Position numbers and translations under genes: made by a program | In this document: piece after piece, positions 1 through 7,134 of the stretch | How positions within the stretch are numbered: position 1 is the stretch's first letter | Layout: every line of letters begins with the position of its first letter | The notes under the pieces: generated by a model | Told to the model about the DNA's origin: nothing | What the model saw: the letters and a program-made list of their open reading frames with translations, nothing else | Databases searched by the model: none | DNA from: Clostridiales bacterium | Lineage (GTDB): Bacteria; Bacillota; Clostridia; Tissierellales; Sedimentibacteraceae | Assembly: GCA_003497505.1 (NCBI GenBank) | Contig: DNNV01000373.1 | Coordinates: 1-7,429, forward strand | Length of the DNA stretch: 7,429 nucleotides | Direction of reading: 5' to 3'

Positions 1-2
1 CG

Positions 3-3000
3 ATCTGCTTAGCACTTGCAGATATTGAAGATAATTGGGAAACTACTCATATCCTTATCCATTTAACTTCCTCATCATCTGGAAATATAGATAAACAAAT
101 CCTTGAAGATGAAATATTACGTGTAACAGGCGATAATGAAAGTAATTGGCATACTACAAATGATAGATATAATGGCAGGGATTATAAATCTAGAGATAGT
201 TTTTGGGCAGATGTGCAGAGATTTTTATCTGAGGCTCAGATAATTTATAATGATGATTCTGCCTCTCAATTACAAATTGATATAGCAGCTGATAATCTTA
301 AGTCTGCTATATTAAAGCTTATACCTGCAACCAATGTTAATACCACGGAATTATATGAAGAGATTAATATTACTCCAAAAAAACCGTTAATATATCCTGA
401 TTATACAACAGCAGCTTGGATGGAATACAACTTAGCAAAATCAAGTGCACAGGAATTGCTTAAATCATTGTATGATGATGAAGGGAAGCCTACGGCTAAA
501 AACCAAAGCTCAAATACAGATTTGCTTAAAGAAATTGAGAATAAAACATCAAATTTGAGGACAGTGCGGAAATCCATGGATCCTTTGCTGGATATTGATG
601 ATACGGGAGATGTAAAGGTAAAATATGATTCCTTAAGAAATCTTGTAAGAGTGTATCCTTCCGAAAATATAAGTGCTTCTTTATATACTGATGAAAGCTA
701 TGCAAATTACCTCGAAGCATACAAATCAGTAAAAAATTATTTGGATAAAACACCTGCCCAATCCGGAGAAGTGGGAAAAAAGCAATACGATGAATTAAAA
801 AGCCTTTATCTTAATCTTTGGAGAGGAATTCACGGATTAAAGGATAAGAAGGAAAGTGTAACCGTTACTGTAAAGGTTGTGGATACTCTTGGTGTACGTT
901 CAGGAAGTAGTCTTAACCGGCGTTCAGGAATACACAGCATCGTATTAAACGGTGAAGCAAAAACCCTTGATGCTGCTATTGACAGTCTGGATGATGAAGT
1001 TTTGTCATCATACAACTATGATATAGATAACTACAGCAATTATTTATATGCTACGTCTATCAATGGAATTTTAAGCACTGGGGGGCTTAGCGGAAGAGGT
1101 ATTGCGCCCTTGAAATTCAGGTCTCCTGAGGTAAAAAGTCCCTCTTTACCGCCGGATTACTACCAGGTTCAGCTCCATGACGGGGATGTAATAACTCTCG
1201 CATTTCTTGATCAACCTACTGTTCCCGGTTCGGCAGGAGCAGGGCATGATGCCGTTGCAGAAGAGAAATTTTATGAATATTACAGACATGCATCCTTGAT
1301 TCACAAGGGAAATATACCTGTATCTGCAATCGAAGTTCTGGAGGGTGAGGAACTGAATTTGTCGGCGATATATGCCATGCCTCACATAAGTACCTATTCT
1401 GCAGGCAGGACACATCCACTCTCCGGTGCAACCTTATTTGTAAGCACTCCCGCTGAAGACATTGCTCAGATTACTCCTGCTGGAACGAACACAGGTGTTA
1501 TTTCTGACGAGGGCGGAAATATTGTATACGGCTTTTATGAGCCGGGATATTATACTCTGAGTATTCATGACCTTGGTAAAAATGAGCTGAATAAAAAGGT
1601 TGTACCCGGTATTACCATAGGTGATACGATTTATGTGCATGTAATTAAGGCTACACCGGAGCAGCTTGAAAAAACAAGGCAGGATTTAAAGGACAGGCTT
1701 CAATCACTGTATAACACATATCCTGAAGCATTCTTCACGGCAACTGACTGGAATAGTATTAATAATCTTTTCAATACAGGTATGGCAGATGTGTCAATTG
1801 TTTCGGATATAAAAACAATGAAATCGAAGTATGACGTTGCGTATAATGGTATATCTGAAATACATAAGAGAGTTATAGATGAAAATGTTGCTTTACTATC
1901 AGGATTCCGTTCAATATTGTTGCGTCTGCCTGATGATGCTTCCCTGCTTGGAAAGAGCGGTGAATTTTTAGCAAAAGGAATGGTAGAACGCTACGCAGCT
2001 ATGACTGATCATCAGAAAAGCATATTGACGGGTATTGAAACTAATAAGTATAAAGCTGTTAAAGCAGCATACGAAAAGGGTCTGCCGGAGCTTGCACCTT
2101 ATGAGCTTAAGCTTAAGCTTGAAGCTGATTCAGAGGAAGCAAAAGCAGCTCTTGAGGATATGATTATCAATATTCAGGCAAACGGAAAAGAAACGGATAC
2201 ATTGTACAAGTATGGTGTTACGGTGAGAAATATCGAGGCTAAGACAGCAGGTAGGATGATGGTCACGTCTGTTGCAACCAGCCCGTCTGCCATAGAAGAA
2301 GAATTGTACTCTGAGGTAAGCACTGGTGCTGCAATGAGAGCACTTGCAGTTGCAACTGATGTTTTGTATGCATCAACTGCATATCCCGACAACTATGTAT
2401 CATTTGCACCAAGCATTGACAGGTTTGTGTACAATATATCCGGAAATACAACCGGAAACAACTGGATTATAATCGATGATGATGAAAGTTTTGATAATAC
2501 TCTAATTAAGGGAAGAACGGTACTTATTACGGGAATACCTTATGAAATAAAGAGTATTGAGGTATCAGGAATAGATTCATTGAATTATGATGACTATAAA
2601 GCAGGCACACAGGTATTTCCTAATGCACAAAATAACTTTATAATGCCATACAGTGATGTGGAGATTGTAGTTAAATGGGGATCTGTTGATGAAAACGCAG
2701 ATCCTGAAACAAATCCTGAACTTGCAATTGCCAAGGCAACTGCCGTCGCTGCCGTTAAAAATGCATTTTCTCAATACAAGAGCAACGAATATACAGATAA
2801 CGGATGGAGTAAACTGCTTGCGGCAAGAGATATTGGAATTGCAGAAATAAATGCTGCAAAGACTATGGAAGATATATCGGCAGCGAAAGACAGAGCGATT
2901 TTAGCCATGGAAGCAGTTGACAAGAAAGTAATAATCGGAGAGATACCTGATTTTGGTAAGAAGCTGGGCACTGTAGATGTGTATGTGGAAAACACAACAT

Positions 3001-5318
3001 TCCCGGGAGGTGCATTTAAAGGTAGTATAATAAGTGAACCTGGCTTTGAATATGCCGAAAGAGACACCATGATGACCGTCGTGCTGAGAGCATTGCAAAT
3101 GAATGGCTTTAGTTGGACCGGTCAGGGAGGAAAAAATCAGAACAGTGAATATGACTATACCATAGAGTATATTGCAACCATTGTAAAGAACGGCCACTCC
3201 ATGGGAGAATTCAGCGGTGAGCCGGGCTCAGGATGGATGGGAACATTAAATGATTTCTTTGTAAATGAAGGCTTCCAGCACTTCAGACCTTCTAACGGGG
3301 ATGAAATACGTGTTATGTTTACACAGAATTTAGGTGAGGACCTTGGGGGTACCTGGGGAAATTCGGATACATCTCTGAAGGGCTTGGAAGTGAGCGGAGG
3401 AAAGCTTTATCCGACATTTGATTCGAGAAATCATGCTTATACGTTGATGGTGCCTTCATCCACCGGTAGAGTTAAGGTCACGCCCACCGCCTCAAACAAA
3501 AATTATCTTATAAAGATATTCCTGAATGATAAGGTTACAAGCAACAAGGAAGGTGCATCCTTCTATAAAAGAACTCAGAATATACCCGTAAAGTCTGGCG
3601 ATTATATCAACATAGGCGTAGGTGAATATGCATGGCCTTCCATGAACAATCAGGAGACGGAAGCACGCAACTACACCGGTTCATGGTACAGGCTTGATAT
3701 AATATCCCCTGATAAGGGTGCAGACAGGGTGGTTTCCCTGATAGATGCTTTACCGTCTGTCAAGCGAATAGATTTATCTCACGAGGGTGAGGTGAAGAGT
3801 ATAAGGAGTATATACAATGCTCTTACATCTTCTGAGCAGGCAAGGGTCATTAACATAGAAAAGCTTAAGGAAGCAGAAGCGAGAATTGAATTTGTAAGGC
3901 AGATAGAAAATGTTAAAACACTTCTTGGGAAGATACCGTCGGCGTCAAAAGTAACTCTTAAGGATAAGGAAGCAGTCTTGGCGGCAGACGCAGCATACAA
4001 AAAACTTACTGATGAGCAGAAGCTGTACATAACGGTAGGAGACGTTAAAAACTATAATGATGCCATTGACCGTCTCACAGAATTGGGAGCTTTCAACTCT
4101 GGCAGTGCTCCGACCAAGATTGTGGGAAGCGATGCAGTTCTGGCAATAGAAGGCGGGACCATAGATGTGAAGGCTGAAACAAAGGTTGTGAACAAAGAAG
4201 CAACCTCAAAGGTAACCGATAAACAAATAAAGGACGCTATTGCGGAGGCAGAAAAATCTGAGGATGTAAGCAGCATTACAATTAAGGCTGAAACAAAGGA
4301 AGAGGTTACAAAATCCACAGTAGTTGTTCCAAAGAGCTCTGTAACAGAGATTTCTGGAGCAAGGCTTGATTTGAAGGTTGAGACACCGGTAGGAATAATT
4401 TCAATACCTGAAAAGGCTCTGCCTGAAATAGCAAGACAGGCACAGGGAAGCAGCGTGGAAATAGTGATAGAAAAAATGACTCCTGATAAGCTGACTGATG
4501 TACAAAAAGACGTTACGGAAGGCAGTACGGTCTATGATATAAGCATAATAAGCGGCGGGAAGCGCATATCCTCATTTGGAGGGCAGATAATTACCATCTC
4601 ACTTCCGTACCAGCTGAAGGAAGGGCAGATTAAGGGCAAGGTGACTGTATGGTATATGAACGACAAGGGAGAGCTTGAAAAGATAAGCTGCAAGTATGAT
4701 GAAAAAAAAGGACTTGCAACCTTTGCAACGGACCACCTGTCATACTATGTGGTGGGCTATGACAACAGCATAAGCTTTGTTGACGTAACAGAAAACGACT
4801 GGTTCTACGAATGTGTAATGTACGCCGTGGGAAAAGGCTTATTCTCAGGAACGGGAGAAAATAACTTCGGTCCTAACATGCCTATGACCAGAGCAATGCT
4901 TCTTACGGTGCTTCACAGACTGGAAGGAAAGCCTGCTGCATCTAAGGGGGCAGCCTTCTCAGACGTACCTGCAGGACAGTGGTACACTGATGCGGTAGCA
5001 TGGTCTTCGGAAAAGGAAATAGTAAAGGGAATAACTGAAACAGAATTTAAACCTGAAAGCAATATAACAAGGGAGCAGCTGGCAGTGATGCTGTACAGAT
5101 ATGCATCCACAAAAAATATGGCATCAGATGAAGGCGGAAGCATAGATTCCTTTACAGACAAGGACAAGGTAAGCGGCTGGGCAGAAACAGCGGTAAAATG
5201 GGCAGTAGGCAAGGACATAATGACAGGAAGAACAAACGGAAGCCTTGACCCATCCGACAGTGCGACAAGAGCCGAAGTAGCCGCAATGCTGCAAAGATAC
5301 ATTGAGAATGTAAAATAG
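3..5318 (+). CDS. Giant SLH-anchored surface protein with DUF4430 domain (5' partial)
   Basis: The frame is open from the first bases with no stop until TAG at 5316-5318, so the true start and signal peptide lie upstream. The GTG at 213 is only the first start-like codon. Residue r here begins at base 3r; 1771 residues are visible. Order: helical FIVAR-like modules (about 68-280, with Tyr-Thr/Trp motifs); a beta domain resembling a divergent DUF4430 (about 285-405); an Ig/prealbumin-like segment with EGGNIVYGFYEPGYYTLSI (about 473-550); helical modules (551-700); a beta segment ending FIMPYSDVEIVVKW (to about 893); a FIVAR-like bundle (908-976); DUF4430 (989-1117); a cadherin-like sandwich (1124-1213); two helical repeats (1243-1362); a pre-SLH beta domain (about 1510-1585); three SLH repeats (1592-1771). 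SLH domains bind secondary cell-wall polymer, so the protein should be displayed outside the cell. There is no LPXTG motif or transmembrane anchor in the visible part. Its ligand is unknown; corrinoid binding is inferred from DUF4430 and the neighbouring B12 riboswitches. Confidence 0.93.
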   Translation: MCLALADIEDNWETTHILIHLTSSSSGNIDKQILEDEILRVTGDNESNWHTTNDRYNGRDYKSRDSFWADVQRFLSEAQIIYNDDSASQLQIDIAADNLKSAILKLIPATNVNTTELYEEINITPKKPLIYPDYTTAAWMEYNLAKSSAQELLKSLYDDEGKPTAKNQSSNTDLLKEIENKTSNLRTVRKSMDPLLDIDDTGDVKVKYDSLRNLVRVYPSENISASLYTDESYANYLEAYKSVKNYLDKTPAQSGEVGKKQYDELKSLYLNLWRGIHGLKDKKESVTVTVKVVDTLGVRSGSSLNRRSGIHSIVLNGEAKTLDAAIDSLDDEVLSSYNYDIDNYSNYLYATSINGILSTGGLSGRGIAPLKFRSPEVKSPSLPPDYYQVQLHDGDVITLAFLDQPTVPGSAGAGHDAVAEEKFYEYYRHASLIHKGNIPVSAIEVLEGEELNLSAIYAMPHISTYSAGRTHPLSGATLFVSTPAEDIAQITPAGTNTGVISDEGGNIVYGFYEPGYYTLSIHDLGKNELNKKVVPGITIGDTIYVHVIKATPEQLEKTRQDLKDRLQSLYNTYPEAFFTATDWNSINNLFNTGMADVSIVSDIKTMKSKYDVAYNGISEIHKRVIDENVALLSGFRSILLRLPDDASLLGKSGEFLAKGMVERYAAMTDHQKSILTGIETNKYKAVKAAYEKGLPELAPYELKLKLEADSEEAKAALEDMIINIQANGKETDTLYKYGVTVRNIEAKTAGRMMVTSVATSPSAIEEELYSEVSTGAAMRALAVATDVLYASTAYPDNYVSFAPSIDRFVYNISGNTTGNNWIIIDDDESFDNTLIKGRTVLITGIPYEIKSIEVSGIDSLNYDDYKAGTQVFPNAQNNFIMPYSDVEIVVKWGSVDENADPETNPELAIAKATAVAAVKNAFSQYKSNEYTDNGWSKLLAARDIGIAEINAAKTMEDISAAKDRAILAMEAVDKKVIIGEIPDFGKKLGTVDVYVENTTFPGGAFKGSIISEPGFEYAERDTMMTVVLRALQMNGFSWTGQGGKNQNSEYDYTIEYIATIVKNGHSMGEFSGEPGSGWMGTLNDFFVNEGFQHFRPSNGDEIRVMFTQNLGEDLGGTWGNSDTSLKGLEVSGGKLYPTFDSRNHAYTLMVPSSTGRVKVTPTASNKNYLIKIFLNDKVTSNKEGASFYKRTQNIPVKSGDYINIGVGEYAWPSMNNQETEARNYTGSWYRLDIISPDKGADRVVSLIDALPSVKRIDLSHEGEVKSIRSIYNALTSSEQARVINIEKLKEAEARIEFVRQIENVKTLLGKIPSASKVTLKDKEAVLAADAAYKKLTDEQKLYITVGDVKNYNDAIDRLTELGAFNSGSAPTKIVGSDAVLAIEGGTIDVKAETKVVNKEATSKVTDKQIKDAIAEAEKSEDVSSITIKAETKEEVTKSTVVVPKSSVTEISGARLDLKVETPVGIISIPEKALPEIARQAQGSSVEIVIEKMTPDKLTDVQKDVTEGSTVYDISIISGGKRISSFGGQIITISLPYQLKEGQIKGKVTVWYMNDKGELEKISCKYDEKKGLATFATDHLSYYVVGYDNSISFVDVTENDWFYECVMYAVGKGLFSGTGENNFGPNMPMTRAMLLTVLHRLEGKPAASKGAAFSDVPAGQWYTDAVAWSSEKEIVKGITETEFKPESNITREQLAVMLYRYASTKNMASDEGGSIDSFTDKDKVSGWAETAVKWAVGKDIMTGRTNGSLDPSDSATRAEVAAMLQRYIENVK
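2967..3350 (+). other. DUF4430 (transcobalamin C-terminal-like) domain coding segment
   Basis: Residues about 989-1117 of the surface protein. The segment opens with the beta strand GTVDVYVENTTFPGG. It then has the family's hydrophobic helix region (MTVVLRALQMNGF), the GSGWMGTLNDFFVNEG strand-turn, and a closing SNGDEIRVMFTQNLG strand. The GWM...N...G...GDEI spacing is the usual DUF4430 signature (sGWMysvNg...dGDxIxw). The family is structurally related to the C-terminal beta domain of eukaryotic transcobalamin and intrinsic factor. Such domains are common in Clostridia on surface proteins and substrate-binding lipoproteins. Binding of B12 by this copy is not shown by the sequence. Confidence 0.8.
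3372..3640 (+). other. Cadherin-like beta-sandwich domain coding segment
   Basis: Residues about 1124-1213, directly after DUF4430. The start SLKGLEVSGGKLYPTFD followed by HAYTLMVPSSTGRVKVTPTA matches the common bacterial pattern 'L..L.vSgG.L.PaFd....Yt..Vp.....v.vtpta' of the cadherin-like beta-sandwich family (PF12733). The DUF4430 plus cadherin-like pairing is typical of Clostridial surface proteins. The role is probably structural or in presenting the ligand-binding domain. Confidence 0.65.
4776..5315 (+). other. Three C-terminal SLH repeats coding segment
   Basis: SLH1 starts at residue 1592 (FVDVTENDWFYECVMYAV, later MTRAMLLTVLHRL). SLH2 starts at 1652 (FSDVPAGQWYTDAVAW, later ITREQLAVMLYRYA). 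SLH3 starts at 1717 (FTDKDKVSGWAETAVKWAV, later ATRAEVAAMLQRYIEN) and runs to the last residues. The three TRAM/TREQ/TRAE motifs stand where the polymer-contacting TRAE motif is expected. Three tandem SLH domains form the usual trimer-like unit that binds pyruvylated secondary cell-wall polysaccharide, so this end is the wall anchor. The sequence before it (about 1510-1585, with VTVWYMNDKGELEKI and ATDHLSYYVVGY) is the beta domain often found just upstream of SLH repeats. Confidence 0.95.
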
Positions 5319-5327
5319 AACAAATAC

Positions 5328-5368
5328 AAACAAAAATGCTGACACATACTGTGTCGGTATTTTTGTTT
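5328..5368 (+). terminator. Intrinsic terminator of the surface-protein gene
   Basis: It begins 10 bases after the stop codon. The arm 5328-5346 pairs with 5350-5368 over 19 base pairs, with GACACA opposite TGTGTC at the tip and a three-base loop. The A-rich left arm and T-rich right arm (TATTTTTGTTT) mean it could end transcripts from either direction. It separates the surface-protein gene from the riboswitch leader downstream. Confidence 0.9.
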
Positions 5369-5580
5369 AACAAAATCTACATTCAATGCGCATTAATAAT
5401 CATACACTTTACGAACAATGATTAAAAACATTTCAATGTGAAATTATTTATAAAACCCGCAGACGCAGAGTTTTTCTTTTTCTACCTATACTACTATATA
5501 GCATTAACTACGAATTTTTATTGATTTATTTTCTAATCTCGCGCAATCATGCCTGTTTCCGGTGTCCTAATAAAAGTCAC
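5369..5580. other. AT-rich intergenic stretch, no gene seen
   Basis: I find no credible reading frame with a ribosome binding site, no tRNA and no repeat array. It holds two short dyads: the perfect palindrome AATGCGCATT at 5385-5394 and the hairpin ATTTCA-ATG-TGAAAT at 5430-5444. Either could be a protein-binding site or chance in AT-rich DNA. Confidence 0.6.
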
Positions 5581-5609
5581 TTGCGGCGGATTTGTTGATA
5601 TGGTATACT
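5581..5609 (+). promoter_or_regulatory. Probable sigma-A promoter of the YitT leader
   Basis: A good -10 box TATACT (5604-5609) is preceded by TTGCGG (5581-5586) with a 17-base spacer. The -35 box is poor (TTG matches; the other half does not). Transcription would start near 5616, about 15 bases before the cobalamin aptamer. This fits a leader transcript that starts just ahead of the riboswitch. Confidence 0.55.
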
Positions 5610-5621
5610 TTTCATTATAGC

Positions 5622-5631
5622 AACTGAATAT
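5622..5631 (+). repeat. Shared leader 10-mer, copy 1 (AACTGAATAT)
   Basis: AACTGAATAT occurs here and again at 7147-7156. Each copy begins 12 bases after the end of the -10 box and ends just before the first helix of a cobalamin aptamer. Just upstream here is TTCATT (5611-5616), an imperfect complement of AACTGAA. The same arrangement is a perfect-length dyad in the second leader. Confidence 0.7.
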
Positions 5632-5826
5632 TTGTAAGCTGGTTTAATGCAAATGTATTAATTAAAAGGGAAGCTGGGTGTAATTCCCGCACGGTCCCGC
5701 CGCTGTAAGAGTGTAGTCATTTTTAAAATGTCACTGAGAAATCGGGAAGGCGAAAATGATGCTGATGCTCGAGTCAGAATACCTGCCTGCTTATATGCAA
5801 TAATTCTACGGGCGATGGAATGTTGT
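5631..5826 (+). promoter_or_regulatory. Cobalamin (B12) riboswitch controlling the YitT-family gene
   Basis: The conserved core is present in order: AAAAGGGAA (5664-5672) with GGGTG and TTCCC; ACGGTCCCGCCGCTGTAA (5691-5708), the P5/L5 element; GTCACTG (5730-5736); CGGGAAGGC (5743-5751); and the B12 box GAGTCAGAATACCTGCC (5771-5787). P1 closes with GTAAGC (5634-5639) against GCTTAT (5789-5794). P2 is the TTTAAT/ATTAA hairpin. Beyond the aptamer, a P13-like hairpin (5798-5806 with 5818-5825) carries CGGGCG in its loop, complementary to CCCG or CGCC of L5, as in kissing-loop B12 riboswitches. These RNAs bind adenosyl- or other cobalamins and usually repress transport or synthesis genes. A terminator follows within 50 bases, so control should be by premature termination. 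Confidence 0.95.
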
Positions 5827-5865
5827 AATCATACGGAATTATTTCTGTGTTTTTATTTGCATTGT

Positions 5866-5892
5866 CCTCTTGAAAGTTCAAGGGGGTTTTTT
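5866..5892 (+). terminator. Riboswitch-controlled terminator (attenuator) before YitT
   Basis: CCTCTTGA (5866-5873) pairs with TCAAGGGGG (5878-5886) around a tiny loop and is followed by six T (5887-5892). It lies between the aptamer and the YitT start codon, so the gene is transcribed only by read-through. Upstream GGGCGATG (5810-5817, the P13 loop region) can pair over eight positions, two of them G-U, with CATTGTCC (5860-5867). That takes the base of the terminator's left arm and is a candidate antiterminator that forms when B12 is absent. Confidence 0.88.
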
Positions 5893-5972
5893 GGTTGATT
5901 GAACAATTGCTTTTGGAATGAACAGAGTATTCGTGTTGACGTGCGAATTGGGAAAGAGAAGGAGGATTTATT

Positions 5973-6857
5973 ATGAAGGAATATAATAGAATGAAAGAAA
6001 CATTGATTAAGTTTATGCTGATAACCTTTGGGGCATTAGTGTATGCTATGGGGATTGCAATATTTTTGGACCCCAACAACCTTGCGCCTGGAGGTACAAC
6101 CGGGATTGCAATAATTATAAACAGCATTACGGGATTGAAGACAGGTACTCTTGTTTTTCTTATTAATATCCCCATATTGATATTCGGATGGTGGAAGTTC
6201 GGGATTAAATTTATTTTATCGACCATGTATGTCACTGTCGCGTCATCATTTTTTATGAATCTAATGAACGAATACATCATATTGAAATATGGAGTCATAA
6301 CCCATGATTTGCTGCTGTCTGGTGCTGCTGGAGGTTCTCTTATGGCAATGGGAATGGCAGTTGTATTCAGGCAGGGTGCCACAACCGGCGGAACAGATAT
6401 AATAATCAGGGCCCTGAGGCAAAGATACAAGCATGTGCGAAGCGGAACTATATTTATTATTACGGATGCTATAATTGTATCAGCATCGGCTGTTATACTG
6501 AGAAATGTGGAGATAGCATTGTACGCTGCAATCACTATTGTTATCAGCAACTACGTGCTGGACCTTGTTCTGTACGGAGGAGACAGCGCAAAGCTGTTAT
6601 ATATAATAAGCAACAAGCAGGAACAAATAGCGAAAAGGATACTTGATGAAATTGATATAGGAATTACATATTTAAAGGCCGAGGGGGCATATTCAAAAAG
6701 CGATAAAAAGGTTATTATGTGTGTGTGCAGGAAGTATAATTACACGAAAATCAGAGAAATCGTAAGAGAAGAAGACATAGACGCGTTTTTCATAGTGTCC
6801 GGTGCAAACGAGGTGTTCGGAGACGGGTACAAGAGCTATCTGACAGAGGAAATATAG
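5973..6857 (+). CDS. YitT-family membrane protein (DUF161 + DUF2179) under B12 control
   Basis: The protein has 294 residues, the usual length for the family. The ATG at 5973 is chosen because AAGGAGG (5959-5965) ends seven bases before it; Met7 has no such site. About six membrane segments are visible: residues 11-31, 44-66, 79-96, 113-132, 158-176 and 179-200. The conserved loops APGGTTG (38-44) and RQGATTGGTDI (133-143) are YitT hallmarks. Residues about 205-290 form the cytoplasmic DUF2179 domain, with LLYIISNK, GAYSKSDKKVIMCV and DAFFIVSGANEVFGDG. The family is widespread in Firmicutes (B. subtilis YitT, YpjC, YqfU, YvjA and others) but its substrate is not established; DUF2179 resembles small regulatory/ligand-binding domains. 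Here the gene stands alone between terminators, directly behind a cobalamin riboswitch. This suggests, by inference only, a role in corrinoid, cobalt or B12-linked metabolite handling. Confidence 0.93.
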   Translation: MKEYNRMKETLIKFMLITFGALVYAMGIAIFLDPNNLAPGGTTGIAIIINSITGLKTGTLVFLINIPILIFGWWKFGIKFILSTMYVTVASSFFMNLMNEYIILKYGVITHDLLLSGAAGGSLMAMGMAVVFRQGATTGGTDIIIRALRQRYKHVRSGTIFIITDAIIVSASAVILRNVEIALYAAITIVISNYVLDLVLYGGDSAKLLYIISNKQEQIAKRILDEIDIGITYLKAEGAYSKSDKKVIMCVCRKYNYTKIREIVREEDIDAFFIVSGANEVFGDGYKSYLTEEI

Positions 6858-6872
6858 GCGGGAAGCAGTATT

Positions 6873-6899
6873 ACACCGGCATTGAGCTGTCGGTGTTTT
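6873..6899 (+). terminator. Intrinsic terminator after YitT
   Basis: ACACCGGCA (6873-6881) pairs with TGTCGGTGT (6888-6896) over nine positions (one G-U), with a six-base loop and a short T tract (6896-6899). It begins 15 bases after the YitT stop, so YitT is probably a single-gene transcript. Confidence 0.8.
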
Positions 6900-6900
6900 G

Positions 6901-7104
6901 TAAAATTAAGGCTCATCTTACCGCTCCTTTTTATTATTTATCATAATGTCAGTCAAATTTAATGTTTCTGTGGTTATTGATATGGAGTGTGGAGACACAA
7001 AAGATGCGAGTCTGTCACTGTTAAGCCATAAAGGATAAGCCAGATACATACTGGATGATAGTGATGCAGACAATGGACTATTTATGCGGATAGTACTTTA
7101 CATA
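6901..7104. other. Intergenic stretch, no supported gene
   Basis: The only frame of note is a 30-codon ATG frame at 6947-7039 without a ribosome binding site. A neighbouring frame (to TAG at about 7092) stays open for a further 20-odd codons. Neither resembles a protein I know. A small hairpin, CCAG-ATACATA-CTGG, lies at about 7040-7054. The stretch could hold a decayed gene or simply be spacer. Confidence 0.4.
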
Positions 7105-7134
7105 TTGACAACCACTAAAGGCGCGTGGTACTAT
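7105..7134 (+). promoter_or_regulatory. Strong sigma-A promoter of the second B12 leader
   Basis: A perfect -35 box TTGACA (7105-7110) is followed after 18 bases by TACTAT (7129-7134), one mismatch from TATAAT. Transcription should start near 7141, about 19 bases before the aptamer's first helix. It is clearly stronger on paper than the promoter of the first leader. Confidence 0.85.

Noticed and set aside
213..215. GTG as the start of the surface protein
   Set aside because: No ribosome binding site, no signal peptide, and the frame stays open to the window edge.
2104..2120. AGCTTA tandem repeat (AGCTTAAGCTTAAGCTT) inside the surface-protein gene
   Set aside because: It encodes an ordinary Leu-Lys helix and is too short to suggest a functional repeat.
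4913..5386. 157-codon minus-strand frame over the SLH repeats and terminator
   Set aside because: The plus-strand SLH motifs fully explain the sequence; the antisense frame runs through the terminator hairpin and resembles no family.
5452..5476. AAAAC...GTTTTT flanking CCGCAGACGCAGA as a possible second terminator
   Set aside because: The inner sequence does not form a G+C stem; only five weak outer pairs are possible.
5899..5930. TTGAAC ... GAGTAT as an internal promoter for YitT downstream of the attenuator
   Set aside because: The spacer is about 20 bases and the -10 is poor; it would also bypass the riboswitch.
5774..6550. 258-codon frame on the minus strand opposite YitT and the riboswitch
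   Set aside because: It lies antisense to a clear YitT gene and to conserved riboswitch bases, reads as low-complexity hydrophobic shadow, and has no recognisable domain.
6947..7039. 30-codon ATG frame between YitT and the second promoter
   Set aside because: No ribosome binding site, very short, and no recognisable protein similarity.
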